DNA of 64,000 nt from Pseudomonas sp. TH43 (lineage in GTDB: Bacteria; Pseudomonadota; Gammaproteobacteria; Pseudomonadales; Pseudomonadaceae): assembly GCF_016650635.1 (NCBI RefSeq), contig NZ_JAEKFI010000001.1:310001-374000 (forward strand), in the 5' to 3' direction. The translations under genes were made by a program, and so were the position numbers. Within the stretch, counting starts at the first letter, position 1. Every line of letters starts with the position of its first letter. Under the pieces are notes generated by a model. It searched no databases. It was not told the origin of the DNA and saw nothing but the letters and a program-made list of their open reading frames with translations. Shown piece by piece: positions 1 to 8,613 of the stretch.

Positions 1-2
1 AC

Positions 3-659
3 AAGACGATCCTGCGTTATACCGCCAACCAGCGCACCAATCACTGGCTGGTGGCGATCCTGTTTTTCATGGCCGGGTTGTCCGGGCTGGCGTTGTTTCA
101 TCCGTCGCTGTTCTGGCTGAGCAACCTGTTCGGCGGCGGGCCGTGGACGCGGATTCTGCATCCGTTCATGGGCGTGGCGATGTTTGTGTTGTTCCTCGGC
201 CTGGTGTTCCGTTTCTGGCGTGCGAACTTCTTTATCGACAACGACTGGAAATGGATGCGCCGCATCGATCGGGTGCTGGTCAACGATGAAGAAAGCGTGC
301 CACCCGTAGGCAAGTACAACGCCGGGCAAAAGCTGCTGTTCTGGACTTTACTGCTGTGCATGCTCGGCTTGCTGTTCACCGGCCTGGTGATCTGGCGCGC
401 CTATTTCAGCGCGTTTTTCGGCATCACCGTGATTCGCTGGGCGATGCTGTTGCACGCATTGGCCGGGTTCATTCTGGTGCTGAGCATCATCATTCACATC
501 TACGCCGGTCTGTGGATCAAGGGCTCGGTCGACGCGATGATGCATGGCTGGGTCAGTCGCGCCTGGGCAAGAAAACACCATGAGCTGTGGTATCGCGACA
601 TCACCCGCGATGAACGTCACCCGGATGCGCCGGAACGACCGATCACTAAAAAGGGCTGA
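3..659 (+). CDS. fdoI: formate dehydrogenase cytochrome b556 (gamma) subunit, 5' partial
   Basis: Membrane cytochrome b subunit that anchors a respiratory formate dehydrogenase and passes electrons to quinone. The frame is open to the left edge and reads ILRYTANQRTNHW just before the first internal GTG at 51, which is the usual N-terminus of FdnI/FdoI, so the gene begins outside the window. Four hydrophobic segments are visible, with His residues in the membrane segments suited to haem ligation. fdhE follows after 3 bp. The alpha subunit, expected to hold the selenocysteine, lies upstream and is not seen. FdoI rather than FdnI is a guess based on the aerobic lifestyle of the genus. Confidence 0.93.
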   Translation, partial: KTILRYTANQRTNHWLVAILFFMAGLSGLALFHPSLFWLSNLFGGGPWTRILHPFMGVAMFVLFLGLVFRFWRANFFIDNDWKWMRRIDRVLVNDEESVPPVGKYNAGQKLLFWTLLLCMLGLLFTGLVIWRAYFSAFFGITVIRWAMLLHALAGFILVLSIIIHIYAGLWIKGSVDAMMHGWVSRAWARKHHELWYRDITRDERHPDAPERPITKKG

Positions 660-662
660 CCT

Positions 663-1589
663 TTGGCAACCATTCTGGAACCCGGAGAAATCGAAGCGGC
701 GGCGAGTTCGCCGCCGTTTCTGCACTTGCCACCGCACAACCTGTTCACCCTGCGCGCTCAGCGTCTGGAGCAATTGGCCGAAGGGCATCCGTTGGCCGAC
801 TATTTGCGTTTGATCGCCGGTTTATGCCGGGCGCAGCAACAAGTGCTGGACGATCCACCCTCGACAGAAACCGTCGATCAGCAACGGCTTGAGCTGTGCC
901 AGCAGCACGGCATGCCGCCGTTCGCTGCCGATACCCTGGTCCGCGAAGATGATTGGCAAGTCTGGCTGGACGCCTTGCTGCAACGCTACACGCCGCCTGC
1001 GCAACCCGCCGTGATGGATGCGCTCACCACTCTGCGCAGCGCCAGTCACGGGCAACTGCGCGCCTGGGCTGTGGCGCTGGTCAGCGGCCAATATTCAATG
1101 GTGCCGGCGGCATTGGTGCCGTTCCTCGGCGCGGCGCTGCAAGCGGCATGGAGCCATTGGCTGCTCAGCGTGGCCAACCTGCAACTGACACCCGGCAACA
1201 GCCTCAGCCAATGCCCGGCCTGTGGTTCACCGGCGATGGCCGGGGTCATTCGCCATCGCGGCAAACACAACGGTTTGCGGTATCTGGTGTGCTCGCTGTG
1301 CGCCTGCGAATGGCACGTGGTGAGGGTCAAGTGCGTGTACTGCGAGTCGAGCAAAGGCCTCGATTATTTCAGCCTTGAGGACGACCGCCACGCCGCCAAT
1401 CAGGCACCGCTGCGCGCGGAAGTCTGTCCGAGTTGCAACAATTATCTGAAATTGCTTTACCTGGAGAACGATGCCGAAGCCGAGGCATTGTCGGCGGATC
1501 TCGGCAGTTTGCTGCTGGACATGCGTCTGGCCCAGGACGGCTATCAGCGTCTGGCACCGAATCTGTTGCTCGCACCGGGAGACGAATGA
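663..1589 (+). CDS. fdhE: formate dehydrogenase accessory protein FdhE
   Basis: Cytoplasmic maturation factor for respiratory formate dehydrogenases. The protein has 308 residues, normal for the family, and four zinc-finger-like Cys pairs in the C-terminal half: [22 protein letters not shown] and CPSCNN, which form the rubredoxin-like metal sites typical of FdhE. The start is a TTG (MATILEPG) lying 3 bp after the fdoI stop, which fits an operon; no ATG gives a comparable N-terminus. Identification is firm. Confidence 0.94.
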   Translation: MATILEPGEIEAAASSPPFLHLPPHNLFTLRAQRLEQLAEGHPLADYLRLIAGLCRAQQQVLDDPPSTETVDQQRLELCQQHGMPPFAADTLVREDDWQVWLDALLQRYTPPAQPAVMDALTTLRSASHGQLRAWAVALVSGQYSMVPAALVPFLGAALQAAWSHWLLSVANLQLTPGNSLSQCPACGSPAMAGVIRHRGKHNGLRYLVCSLCACEWHVVRVKCVYCESSKGLDYFSLEDDRHAANQAPLRAEVCPSCNNYLKLLYLENDAEAEALSADLGSLLLDMRLAQDGYQRLAPNLLLAPGDE

Positions 1590-1638
1590 CCGCAGCGTCT
1601 ACACTCGCCGGACAGTCTTTTGTTTTTGGGAGTGGCTG

Positions 1639-3051
1639 ATGTCTGCGAGCGGTGCCCTGCGTTTACCTTCCATTGATGGTTTATTGCGTCATCCCGCCTG
1701 TTTGCCGTTGGCCGAGCGTTACGGACGTGAGGCGTTGTTGGCGTGCCTGCGGCAACTGCTTGATGAACTGCGCCCTGGCGTGTTGAACGGGCAGTTGTGC
1801 GCAGTGGAAGTCAGCGCCGAAGTGCTCGCCGGCCGCGTCGGTGAGCGCCTTGCCCAGCAACAGCGCAGCCATGTGCGGCGGGTGTTCAACCTGACTGGCA
1901 CGGTGCTGCACACCAACCTTGGTCGGGCCTTGCTGCCCGAAGAAGCCATCGAAGCGGTGCAAATGGCCGCACGTTATCCGCTCAATCTGGAATTCGATCT
2001 GGCCAGCGGCAAGCGCGGTGACCGTGACGACTTGATCGAAGGCCTGATTCGCGAATTGACCGGCGCCGAAGCCGTCACCGTGGTCAACAACAATGCCGCT
2101 GCCGTGCTGCTGACCCTCAACAGCCTCGGCGCGCGCAAGGAAGGCATCATTTCGCGCGGTGAGCTGATCGAGATCGGCGGCGCGTTCCGCATCCCCGACA
2201 TCATGGCCCGTGCCGGCGTGCGTCTGCATGAAGTCGGCACGACCAATCGTACGCATGCTCGCGATTACGAAGCGGCGATCAGCCCACGCAGCGGCTTGAT
2301 CATGCGTGTGCACGCGAGCAATTACAGCATTGAAGGATTTACCGCGCGGGTGCCGACTGCGGAACTGGCCGAGTTGGCGCATCGGCATGGCTTGCCGTTG
2401 CTGGAGGATCTGGGCAGCGGCAGTCTGTTGGATCTGACGCGTTGGGGGCTGCCGGCGGAACCGACGGTGCGCCAGGCACTGCTTGATGGCGCAGACATCG
2501 TCACGTTCAGCGGCGACAAGTTGCTCGGCGGGCCGCAGGCAGGATTGATTGTCGGGCGCAAAGAACTCATCGCGAAAATCAAGAAGAACCCGTTGAAACG
2601 TGCGCTGCGAGTGGACAAGTTGACCTTGGCGGCGCTGGAGGCGGTGCTGGGTTTGTATCGCGATCCGGATCGACTGGCTGAACGTTTGCCGAGTTTGCGT
2701 CTGTTGACTCGCCCGCAGGCTGACATCTTCGCCCAGGCTTTGCGCTTGCAGCCCTTGATGACTGAGTTGTTGGGTGAGCGCTGGCAGGTCAGTGCAGTGG
2801 AGGCCTTGGGCATGATCGGCAGCGGCAGCCAACCGGTGGCGCGCCTGCCGAGTGCGGCGCTGTGTTGTCGTCCGCAAGTGTCGAAACGTTTGCGCGGGCG
2901 TTGCCTGTTGCATCTGGAAGCGGCGTTGCGCGCCTTGCCGATTCCGGTGCTCGGGCGTATTGATGACGATGCGCTGTGGCTGGATCTGCGCCAACTCGAC
3001 GACGAGCCGGCATGGCTGGGGCAATTGCCGCAATTGCAGGTCGAGCCGTGA
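1639..3051 (+). CDS. selA: L-seryl-tRNA(Sec) selenium transferase
   Basis: PLP enzyme that converts seryl-tRNA(Sec) to selenocysteinyl-tRNA(Sec) using selenophosphate. The ATG at 1639 ([11 protein letters not shown]) has TTGGGAG just upstream and gives 470 residues, the usual length; the open frame extends further 5' but that part overlaps fdhE. Visible motifs are the N-terminal tRNA-binding region ([20 protein letters not shown]), the NNNAAAVLL segment, and the PLP lysine in [13 protein letters not shown]. The stop overlaps the start of selB, so the two are translationally coupled. Confidence 0.97.
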   Translation: MSASGALRLPSIDGLLRHPACLPLAERYGREALLACLRQLLDELRPGVLNGQLCAVEVSAEVLAGRVGERLAQQQRSHVRRVFNLTGTVLHTNLGRALLPEEAIEAVQMAARYPLNLEFDLASGKRGDRDDLIEGLIRELTGAEAVTVVNNNAAAVLLTLNSLGARKEGIISRGELIEIGGAFRIPDIMARAGVRLHEVGTTNRTHARDYEAAISPRSGLIMRVHASNYSIEGFTARVPTAELAELAHRHGLPLLEDLGSGSLLDLTRWGLPAEPTVRQALLDGADIVTFSGDKLLGGPQAGLIVGRKELIAKIKKNPLKRALRVDKLTLAALEAVLGLYRDPDRLAERLPSLRLLTRPQADIFAQALRLQPLMTELLGERWQVSAVEALGMIGSGSQPVARLPSAALCCRPQVSKRLRGRCLLHLEAALRALPIPVLGRIDDDALWLDLRQLDDEPAWLGQLPQLQVEP

Positions 3052-4964
3052 TTGTCGGCACGGCGGGGCACATCGACCACGGCAAGACGTCTCTGCTGCA
3101 AGCGTTGACCGGTCAAACCGGCGATCGCCGCCCACAGGAGCGCGAGCGCGGAATGACCATCGACCTCGGTTATCTCTATGCCGAACTTGAATCGGGCGCA
3201 GGGTTGACCGGGTTTATCGATGTGCCGGGCCACGAGAAATTCACCCACAACATGCTTGCCGGCGCGCAGGGCATCGATCTGGCGTTGCTGGTGATCGCTG
3301 CGGATGACGGCGTGATGCCGCAAACCCGTGAGCACCTGGCAATCGTCGAATTACTTGGCATTCCACGTGCGCTGGTGGCGATTACCAAGTGTGATCGGGT
3401 TGAGGCGGGCAGGGTGGCGGAAGTTCAGCGCCAGACCCTGGATTTGCTGGCGAGCGGGCCGTTTGCCGAAGCGCCGATTCTAACCGTGTCGAGCGTCACG
3501 GCGCAGGGCATCGATGAGCTGCGCAAGGCGTTGTTGCACGCGCAAAGCAACGTGCAGGCGCGCAGCCGCGAAGGCGGTTTTCGGCTGGCCATCGACCGCG
3601 CATTCAGCGTTGCCGGCGCCGGGATCGTGGTCACGGGCACCGCGTTGTCGGGCACGGTATCAGTGGGCGACAAACTGGCGCTTGGGCCTTTCGGCAAATC
3701 GGTCAGGGTGCGCGGCTTGCATGCGCAGAACCAACCTGCCGAACAGGCCTTCGCCGGACAGAGGGTTGCCCTGAACCTGAGCGGCGAACGCCTCGAACTG
3801 ACGCAAATCCATCGCGGCCAATGGCTGCTGGCGGAGTGGTTGCTGGCACCCACCCAGCGAATCGACATCGAGTTTCAACTGCTGCCGGGTGAACGCACTT
3901 TCGAGCACTTTCACCCAGTACACCTGCACCTTGGCACGCAAGACGTCATCGCTCGAGTTGCATTGCTTGAAGGATCGCGCCTGAGTCCCGGCGAGCGCAT
4001 GTTCGCGCAACTACTGATCAACGCGCCGGTTCACGCGGTGAAGGGCGATCGGCTGATCCTGCGCGACTCCAGCGCTCAACGCACACTCGGTGGCGGCCGT
4101 GTGCTCGACCCGTTTGCCCCGGCCCGACAGCGCCGCAGCCCCGAACGGCTGGCACAACTCAAGGCTTTGGCCCGCAGCGAAAGCTTCGAGCAGGTCTTGC
4201 CGGCAATGCTTGATCACAGCGCGGGCGGTCTTGATCCGCAACGGCTGGAACGGCAATTCAATCGCCTGCGCTCAACGTGGTCGCTGCCGGAAAACGTGCG
4301 CCTGATCGACACCCGCCAAGGCCCTGTGCTGTTCAACGTGCAGCGTTGGGGGCAGTTGAAATTCACACTGCTGGAACGACTGGCGAGCTTTCATAAGCTG
4401 GAACCCGATCAAATGGGGCCGGACCGTGATCGTCTAAGGCGCTTCAGCGCTTTGCCGCTGGAACGTTCGACCTTCGTCAGCTTGCTCGATGAATTGCGCG
4501 ACGCCGGCGCGATCACCGCCAGTGGCCCGTGGCTGCACCTGCCGGATCATCAAGTGCGCCTGAATGCCGAGGACGAAATCCTCTGGGAACAGCTGCAACC
4601 GTTGTTTGAAAACGCTGGTTTCGATCCGCCGTGGGTCCGTGACGCGGCCCAAGTGCTCGGCCAGGACGACGCCGTGGTGCGCCTGCTGCTGCGAAAACGG
4701 GCGCGGCTGGGCTTGATGCATCAAGTGGTGCGCGACCTGTTTTTGAGTGACGTGCAGTTGCGCCGAATGGCCGAGGTGCTGCTCAAACTCGCCAGGGAAA
4801 ATCCGCAGATCGAGGTGACAACCTTCCGCGATGCGCTAGGCTTGGGACGCAAACGCTGTATTCAGTTCCTCGAATACTTTGATCGCCTGGGCCTCACCCG
4901 GCGTATGGGCGAGTCACGGCAAATCCGCTACGACAATGCGTTGGCCAGCGCCGACGCGCACTGA
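3048..4964 (+). CDS. selB: selenocysteine-specific elongation factor
   Basis: GTPase that carries selenocysteinyl-tRNA to the ribosome at UGA codons followed by a SECIS hairpin. The GTG at 3048 overlaps the selA stop (GTGA) and gives [14 protein letters not shown], placing the P-loop at the very N-terminus as in SelB; 638 residues. G motifs: [32 protein letters not shown]. The C-terminal third contains the winged-helix repeats that bind SECIS RNA. selC begins 7 bp after the stop. selA, selB and selC together make a complete selenocysteine insertion locus apart from selD. Confidence 0.97.
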   Translation: MIVGTAGHIDHGKTSLLQALTGQTGDRRPQERERGMTIDLGYLYAELESGAGLTGFIDVPGHEKFTHNMLAGAQGIDLALLVIAADDGVMPQTREHLAIVELLGIPRALVAITKCDRVEAGRVAEVQRQTLDLLASGPFAEAPILTVSSVTAQGIDELRKALLHAQSNVQARSREGGFRLAIDRAFSVAGAGIVVTGTALSGTVSVGDKLALGPFGKSVRVRGLHAQNQPAEQAFAGQRVALNLSGERLELTQIHRGQWLLAEWLLAPTQRIDIEFQLLPGERTFEHFHPVHLHLGTQDVIARVALLEGSRLSPGERMFAQLLINAPVHAVKGDRLILRDSSAQRTLGGGRVLDPFAPARQRRSPERLAQLKALARSESFEQVLPAMLDHSAGGLDPQRLERQFNRLRSTWSLPENVRLIDTRQGPVLFNVQRWGQLKFTLLERLASFHKLEPDQMGPDRDRLRRFSALPLERSTFVSLLDELRDAGAITASGPWLHLPDHQVRLNAEDEILWEQLQPLFENAGFDPPWVRDAAQVLGQDDAVVRLLLRKRARLGLMHQVVRDLFLSDVQLRRMAEVLLKLARENPQIEVTTFRDALGLGRKRCIQFLEYFDRLGLTRRMGESRQIRYDNALASADAH

Positions 4965-4970
4965 GTTAAA

Positions 4971-5066
4971 GGAAGGCAATCGCGCCCGGTGGCGCGGCCG
5001 GGCTTCAAACCCGGTTGGGGACGGCATCCGTTCCCGGGCAGGTTCGACTCCGGCTGCCTTCCGCCA
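4971..5066 (+). tRNA. selC: tRNA-Sec (anticodon TCA)
   Basis: A 96-nt gene with the long acceptor/T-arm layout of bacterial selenocysteine tRNA. The acceptor GGAAGGC (4971-4977) pairs with GCCTTCC (5056-5062), followed by G and an encoded CCA (5064-5066). The anticodon stem CCGGG/CCCGG frames the loop CTTCAAA with TCA at 5005-5007, and a long variable arm lies around 5016-5040. It sits directly behind selB. Its 3' half is repeated in degraded form at 7349-7403, marking it as the attachment site of an island. Confidence 0.97.
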
Positions 5067-5166
5067 GTTTTTACATGAGTGAAAATTTGGAACTTGGAAA
5101 AGTTACTTGCTGAATATTAGTGTTGCATTTCAGAAAAGTGCTTCCTGATTAATCTATAGTAATTTA

Positions 5167-5910
5167 TCAGCACCCTTCTTCAAGTAGTCGTTCTACTTGA
5201 GATTTATACCTGTCTTGAATTTCAGCCGCGTGCAACGCGTGTGTGTGTTTGTCGATCCCTGCGGAAAGATTGCTTTCGTGAAAGCGATGTAAATGAGATA
5301 TAGAATTCAAATAGACGGGCATGGCGCCACTTAGAATAAATCTTACAAATAGATCAAGGTCCTCAGCCATTTTAAGGTGCTCTAGGTAGCCGCCGACCTT
5401 TTGAAATAGTTCCTTCTTAAATAGTACGCTGTGTTGGATGTAATGACTTCCCCTGAAGATGGCAGCAAGCAAGTCTAGTTTTGACTTAAATTGCCAGGCG
5501 TAATAGTCGTAATTCGACTTGTATCTGAGGTTGCTATCAACGCAAATAAAGCCGGAAACAAACCACTTTGTATCTTTGTGTTCTAATGCAGTCTGCGCGA
5601 AATTGTAGATGGTTCTTTGCAAAATTAAATCGTCACCATCTAGCACAAAAATAAAATCCCCGGAAGATCTTTGAATTGCGATATTTCTACCAGCTGAAGG
5701 ACCTACATTGTATATTCCACCAATGAATGTAATGTCGGGGCGCATTTTGGATTCTATGACTTCCCGAGTACCATCTGTCGATGCGTCATCATAAATGACA
5801 TGTTCAACTTTAATGGCAAGCGGCTCTAGTCTAAGCATTTGAACGCTATTTATGCAGTCTTCAATATAGTCTTTGCAATTGTATGTCGTTGTGATGATTG
5901 AGATTTTCAT
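5167..5910 (-). CDS. glycosyltransferase family 2
   Basis: Probable GT-A fold glycosyltransferase acting on a cell-surface glycan. The ATG at 5910 gives MKISIITTTYNC, the canonical GT2 start (nucleotide-sugar binding), and 247 residues; a longer frame adds 14 residues with no family support. The acidic metal-binding motif is in FVLDGDDL, with a further acidic stretch MAEDLDLFVRF. It overlaps the end of the upstream glycosyltransferase gene by about 50 bp, so both are probably co-transcribed leftward. Codon use is strongly AT-biased compared with flanking genes, which indicates acquisition. Donor and acceptor sugars are unknown. Confidence 0.88.
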   Translation of the reverse strand: MKISIITTTYNCKDYIEDCINSVQMLRLEPLAIKVEHVIYDDASTDGTREVIESKMRPDITFIGGIYNVGPSAGRNIAIQRSSGDFIFVLDGDDLILQRTIYNFAQTALEHKDTKWFVSGFICVDSNLRYKSNYDYYAWQFKSKLDLLAAIFRGSHYIQHSVLFKKELFQKVGGYLEHLKMAEDLDLFVRFILSGAMPVYLNSISHLHRFHESNLSAGIDKHTHALHAAEIQDRYKSQVERLLEEGC

Positions 5911-7027
5911 TTTTTTGAATGATCTCCTTGAAAAGCCTCTCGTATTTTTCAATCATTATCTCTTTGGTGAAGTTGCGTTCAAATCGCTGCCGGCAAGCTA
6001 ATCTCATTTTCAAGTAATCTTTCTCTGGCATTGCGTTGATCCTCTGAACGGCCTCCTCAAGCCCTTCGACACCCTTTTTTTTGATTGTCCAATTACCTTC
6101 TACATTTCCATCTTCGGGACTGACCAGAAAACCGGTGACCCCATCGTCAATGATTTCGGGTAGAGAACCGATTGCGTAGCCTATGATCGGCGTGCCGCAT
6201 GCTAGCGACTCTGCAAGAACCAGCCCGAATGGTTCGTTCCATCGACACGGGAAGATAAAAAGCTTCGAATCGGCGACCGCTCGCGCAATTGTTTTTTGTG
6301 GTACATGGCCGTGCAAACGAATTGTATCGCCTTGGTCCAATATAAAATTCAACAGCGATTGCTCGTCGGTAGTTCCGAAGATATCCAGTTTCATATTAAG
6401 TTTTCTGCTGACAATTGCGGCTGTATCAGTTCCTTTTTCGCTGTTGACTCTCCCAACAAATACCATGTTTGGATATTTATTTTTTTCTTGAAAAGGGAAT
6501 GCTTTTGCGTTAATCCCGTTATAAATCACCTGATCAAATCTGATGAAATCACAGTTTTTCTCTTGGGATTGAGAAATGGCCACATAATGGTTGGGTTTAA
6601 TTATTTTTTGGGGCCATATCCTCTCAAATTTCCAAGCGCCCGCGCCGTGATAAGCACTTACAATTGGTGTATCTATTAGGTTTGCAAAAAAACCCGAATC
6701 AAAGGTATGAAATGAAAAGATGATTTCATATTTCTCAGTTTTGTTTTTTTCAAAGCAGAACGAGGTCAGGATCTCATCATAAGCTTTGTAGTCAAACTGA
6801 TTGGGCAATAACTCATATTTCATTGAGCATTGATCCCAAATGCTTTCTAATTTGGCGCTAGTTGTTGAGTCGCCACTTGCATACAGCGTCACATTGTGAC
6901 CTTTTTCAACTAGTCCTTCAGAAATATTACTGATGAGTTCATGTATTGATGTGCTCCAGCCTCGAGGTATTCCTGTGTTTAGTGGTGGCGTGGGCATCGT
7001 ATTTGAACTAATTATTGCGACCTTCAT
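5861..7027 (-). CDS. glycosyltransferase family 4
   Basis: GT-B fold retaining glycosyltransferase of 388 residues. The N-terminus MKVAIISSNTMPTPP is followed by a GIPRGWSTSIHELI acceptor-side loop. The C-terminal half has VFVGRVNSEKGTDTA (donor-domain start) and EPFGLVLAESLACGTPI, which holds the E-x7-E motif of GT4 enzymes. It is the first gene of the two-gene leftward unit in the selC island and is AT-rich. The ATG at 7027 is the only good start. A likely role is modification of LPS O-antigen or exopolysaccharide, but the substrate cannot be read from sequence. Confidence 0.9.
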   Translation of the reverse strand: MKVAIISSNTMPTPPLNTGIPRGWSTSIHELISNISEGLVEKGHNVTLYASGDSTTSAKLESIWDQCSMKYELLPNQFDYKAYDEILTSFCFEKNKTEKYEIIFSFHTFDSGFFANLIDTPIVSAYHGAGAWKFERIWPQKIIKPNHYVAISQSQEKNCDFIRFDQVIYNGINAKAFPFQEKNKYPNMVFVGRVNSEKGTDTAAIVSRKLNMKLDIFGTTDEQSLLNFILDQGDTIRLHGHVPQKTIARAVADSKLFIFPCRWNEPFGLVLAESLACGTPIIGYAIGSLPEIIDDGVTGFLVSPEDGNVEGNWTIKKKGVEGLEEAVQRINAMPEKDYLKMRLACRQRFERNFTKEIMIEKYERLFKEIIQKNENLNHHNDIQLQRLY

Positions 7028-7348
7028 TGTTGTTTAATTCCATGAAATCTCAGAATTAGCAAGCGTGAGTGTTACATTGCAACCGTTCTATGGTGTGTTG
7101 CAGAGCGATATCGCTGTGGCTTTTCACGGAGCTAAAGCGAATATGTTTCATGCTTGTCACCTAGATAAAGTCAAGGCCCGCAATGGACATCAGATAACAA
7201 GCGGAAGCGTTTGGCCACTGTCAGATCTGACAGGTGAGGACGTTTGTTCGACGAACGGTAATGTTGAAGAGGGAAGATCTGGCTACTGGCGTCTTACCGA
7301 AGACTACGCCTAGGTCAGCAGTTGGCTCAAAGAAGATAATCGCCCTCA
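7028..7348. other. island right flank without a supported gene
   Basis: This stretch joins the glycosyltransferase genes to the degraded selC copy. It holds open frames in several phases, none with homology I recognise or a convincing ribosome binding site. It includes a perfect 16-bp palindrome CTGTCAGATCTGACAG at 7218-7233. At 7331-7345 there is a weak match to the 5' end of selC (AGAAGATAATCGCCC against GGAAGGCAATCGCGCCC), which could mean the right copy was once a whole tRNA gene that lost its anticodon arm. Confidence 0.5.
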
Positions 7349-7403
7349 TTGGAGACGGTATCCGTTCCAGGCAGGCTCGACTCCGGCTGCCTTCCGCCAG
7401 TTT
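7349..7403 (+). repeat. selC': degraded copy of the selC 3' half (att-like)
   Basis: Matches selC positions 5015-5070 through the variable arm, T arm, acceptor strand (CTGCCTTCCGCCA) and the following GTTT. Differences are a few substitutions and one deleted base in the variable arm. It lacks the anticodon and cannot act as tRNA-Sec. Interpreted as the distal attachment scar of the island. Confidence 0.85.
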
Positions 7404-7411
7404 GCCAAAAG

Positions 7412-7481
7412 CAAACGATCGCGGCCTTCCGCGGCTCCTACACCGATTCATGTAGGAGCCGCGGAAGGCTGCGATCGTTTG
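7412..7481. repeat. REP inverted pair (GGAGCCGCGGAAGG type)
   Basis: Two arms, CAAACGATCGCGGCCTTCC and its near-complement ending GCGATCGTTTG, face each other around a short CACCGATTCA spacer. The sequence family recurs at 17686-17743. This is a typical Pseudomonas intergenic REPIN and can form a cruciform or RNA hairpin. Confidence 0.8.
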
Positions 7482-7627
7482 ATGCGCAATGCTGGAAAAA
7501 CCTAGTCTGGCTCCGTTTAGTCATTTGGAGACACGTGTTGGCTGTGAGGCCGCCTTCGTCCGATCGCCGCTCGGAGCAAGCTCGGCTCCACAGGTTCGGA
7601 GTGTAAACACAGGTTTGTGATAGACCC

Positions 7628-7672
7628 CGATCCCTGTGGGAGCGGGCTTGCCCGCGAAGACGTCAGTAGCCA
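7628..7672. repeat. single REP-like sequence
   Basis: Contains CTGTGGGAGCGGGCTTGCCC followed by GCGAAGACG, a common Pseudomonas REP motif, here without a clear inverted partner. It lies just beyond the stop of the DUF6124 gene. Confidence 0.55.
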
Positions 7673-7706
7673 CGGCGACTCATTCGGAATGCGTTATCGA
7701 GGCGCG

Positions 7707-8066
7707 CTACCGCGGCAACTCCAGATTATCCATCACCCGGTTTACCGCCAGTTCGCCCAGCATTATCAGCTGTGCAATCCCCAACAAAGTACGACGCTGC
7801 GACGCGGGTATGAGATGGGCGAAGTCATGGGCGATGGTTCTGGCTGAAGCGAGCGTTTCGCTGGCATCGGCCAGCAATTCCTCGTTTTTGAAGTCCGCGT
7901 TAACGGCGTACATCCGGCGGGTTTTGGGTGGCGGTGGGGTGGAGCCGGGTGGGCAGAGATAGTGGTCGAGGGCGCGGTCGGCGGCTTCGTGGAGTTTTTT
8001 TGAATCGAGGGATTCGTAGGGCGAGGTGAGGTCGGTTTCGGGTGGGTTGGGCGTTGGTTTGATCAT
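7707..8066 (-). CDS. DUF6124 family protein, copy A
   Basis: Small protein of 119 residues, beginning MIKPTPNPPETDLTSPYES and containing ALDHYLCPPGS, MYAVNADFKNEELLADA and a C-terminal helical region QRRTLLGIAQLIMLGELAVN. It is nearly identical in plan to the gene at 16990-17349. I recognise the pair as DUF6124, a Pseudomonas family of unknown function; the mostly helical C-terminus resembles that of DUF3077 proteins. GGGAGC lies 7 bp before the ATG at 8066. The gene is preceded by a long leader with conserved RNA structure (8067-8395), suggesting post-transcriptional control. Confidence 0.85.
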   Translation of the reverse strand: MIKPTPNPPETDLTSPYESLDSKKLHEAADRALDHYLCPPGSTPPPPKTRRMYAVNADFKNEELLADASETLASARTIAHDFAHLIPASQRRTLLGIAQLIMLGELAVNRVMDNLELPR

Positions 8067-8395
8067 GGTGAAGCTCCCAGAGTCTATGAAGCTGCCACAT
8101 TTCGCTGCGATACGAAAAGGAGGTGGCAGCTATACGCGGGTCGCAGACCGGGACTCTAGAACCGGCAGACCCGAAGGTCTCCCACGTACAGCCGCCATAA
8201 ACAAGCGGGTGTTGTGCGTCCAGAGATCGACGGGCTGCGAGACCCGATCGCTGATTTGTCAGCGACCGATCCACGATAGAGACCCGGCCCAAGGCGCACA
8301 AGCCGGCGGATTCTGGCGTAGCTGTAGGCAAAGGCGCAAGGATGTGTAGCCTTGTAGGTGTATCTAGAGGTGTCTTTTAAACACCGAAGTTTAAA
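8067..8395 (-). ncRNA. putative structured leader RNA of DUF6124 gene, copy A
   Basis: Non-coding stretch upstream of the gene that aligns over about 300 nt with 17350-17670 upstream of the second DUF6124 gene. Paired elements (plus-strand coordinates): GCTGCCAC 8091-8098 with GTGGCAGC 8123-8130; AGACC 8167-8171 with GGTCT 8176-8180 closing a UUCG loop on the minus strand; CGGGTCGCAG 8137-8146 with CTGCGAGACCCG 8235-8246; TCGCTGA with TCAGCGA around 8248-8265; and a CGCACAA outer stem. Several of these covary with copy B. The hairpin next to the gene exposes CCUCCUU on the transcript, complementary to a Shine-Dalgarno sequence. No known RNA family is assigned. Confidence 0.7.
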
Positions 8396-8498
8396 AAGCA
8401 AAAAATCGGGCGACTGGCTGGGTGCAAACGTGGTCTGTCCCTGTTACGAACCCGTCAAACGACACGAAACCAGCGAATTTTCCTCATCCCCTGTGGAA

Positions 8499-8571
8499 TG
8501 AGCCTGCTCGCGATAACGCTGTGTCAGTCAGCATGAATGTTGCTGAAAAGACGCTATCGCGAGCAGGCTCA
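8499..8571. repeat. REPIN (TGAGCCTGCTCGCGAT type)
   Basis: TGAGCCTGCTCGCGAT at 8499-8514 is inverted at 8556-8571 around a spacer of about 41 nt. It lies downstream of the OprD-family gene and upstream of the DUF6124 leader. Confidence 0.8.
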
Positions 8572-8613
8572 CGCCTACACGGGATAGCGTTTCAAATCGG
8601 GATGGGCGGTGGG

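Larger units (their letters stand above)
5015..7403. mobile_element. remnant genomic island at selC, bounded by a duplicated tRNA 3' end
   Basis: The 3' part of selC (5015-5070, including the T arm, acceptor strand and CCAGTTT) reappears at 7349-7403 with only a few substitutions and one missing base. Between the copies lie two AT-rich glycosyltransferase genes unlike their high-GC neighbours. This is the arrangement left by a tRNA-directed integrative element, with an intact tRNA on one side and a 3' fragment on the other. No integrase gene is present, so the element is a remnant or was mobilised in trans. The boundaries are visible in the sequence; the history is inferred. Confidence 0.75.

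Noticed and set aside
7065..7313. 82-codon plus-strand frame right of the glycosyltransferases
   Set aside because: No recognisable family, no convincing binding site, and it ends in the decayed selC flank.
8156..8401. Minus-strand open frame of 81 codons inside the DUF6124 leader, partly readable in the second leader
   Set aside because: Copy A would need a TTG start with no binding site and copy B has no start codon at all; conservation includes third codon positions and follows base pairing, so RNA structure explains it better.
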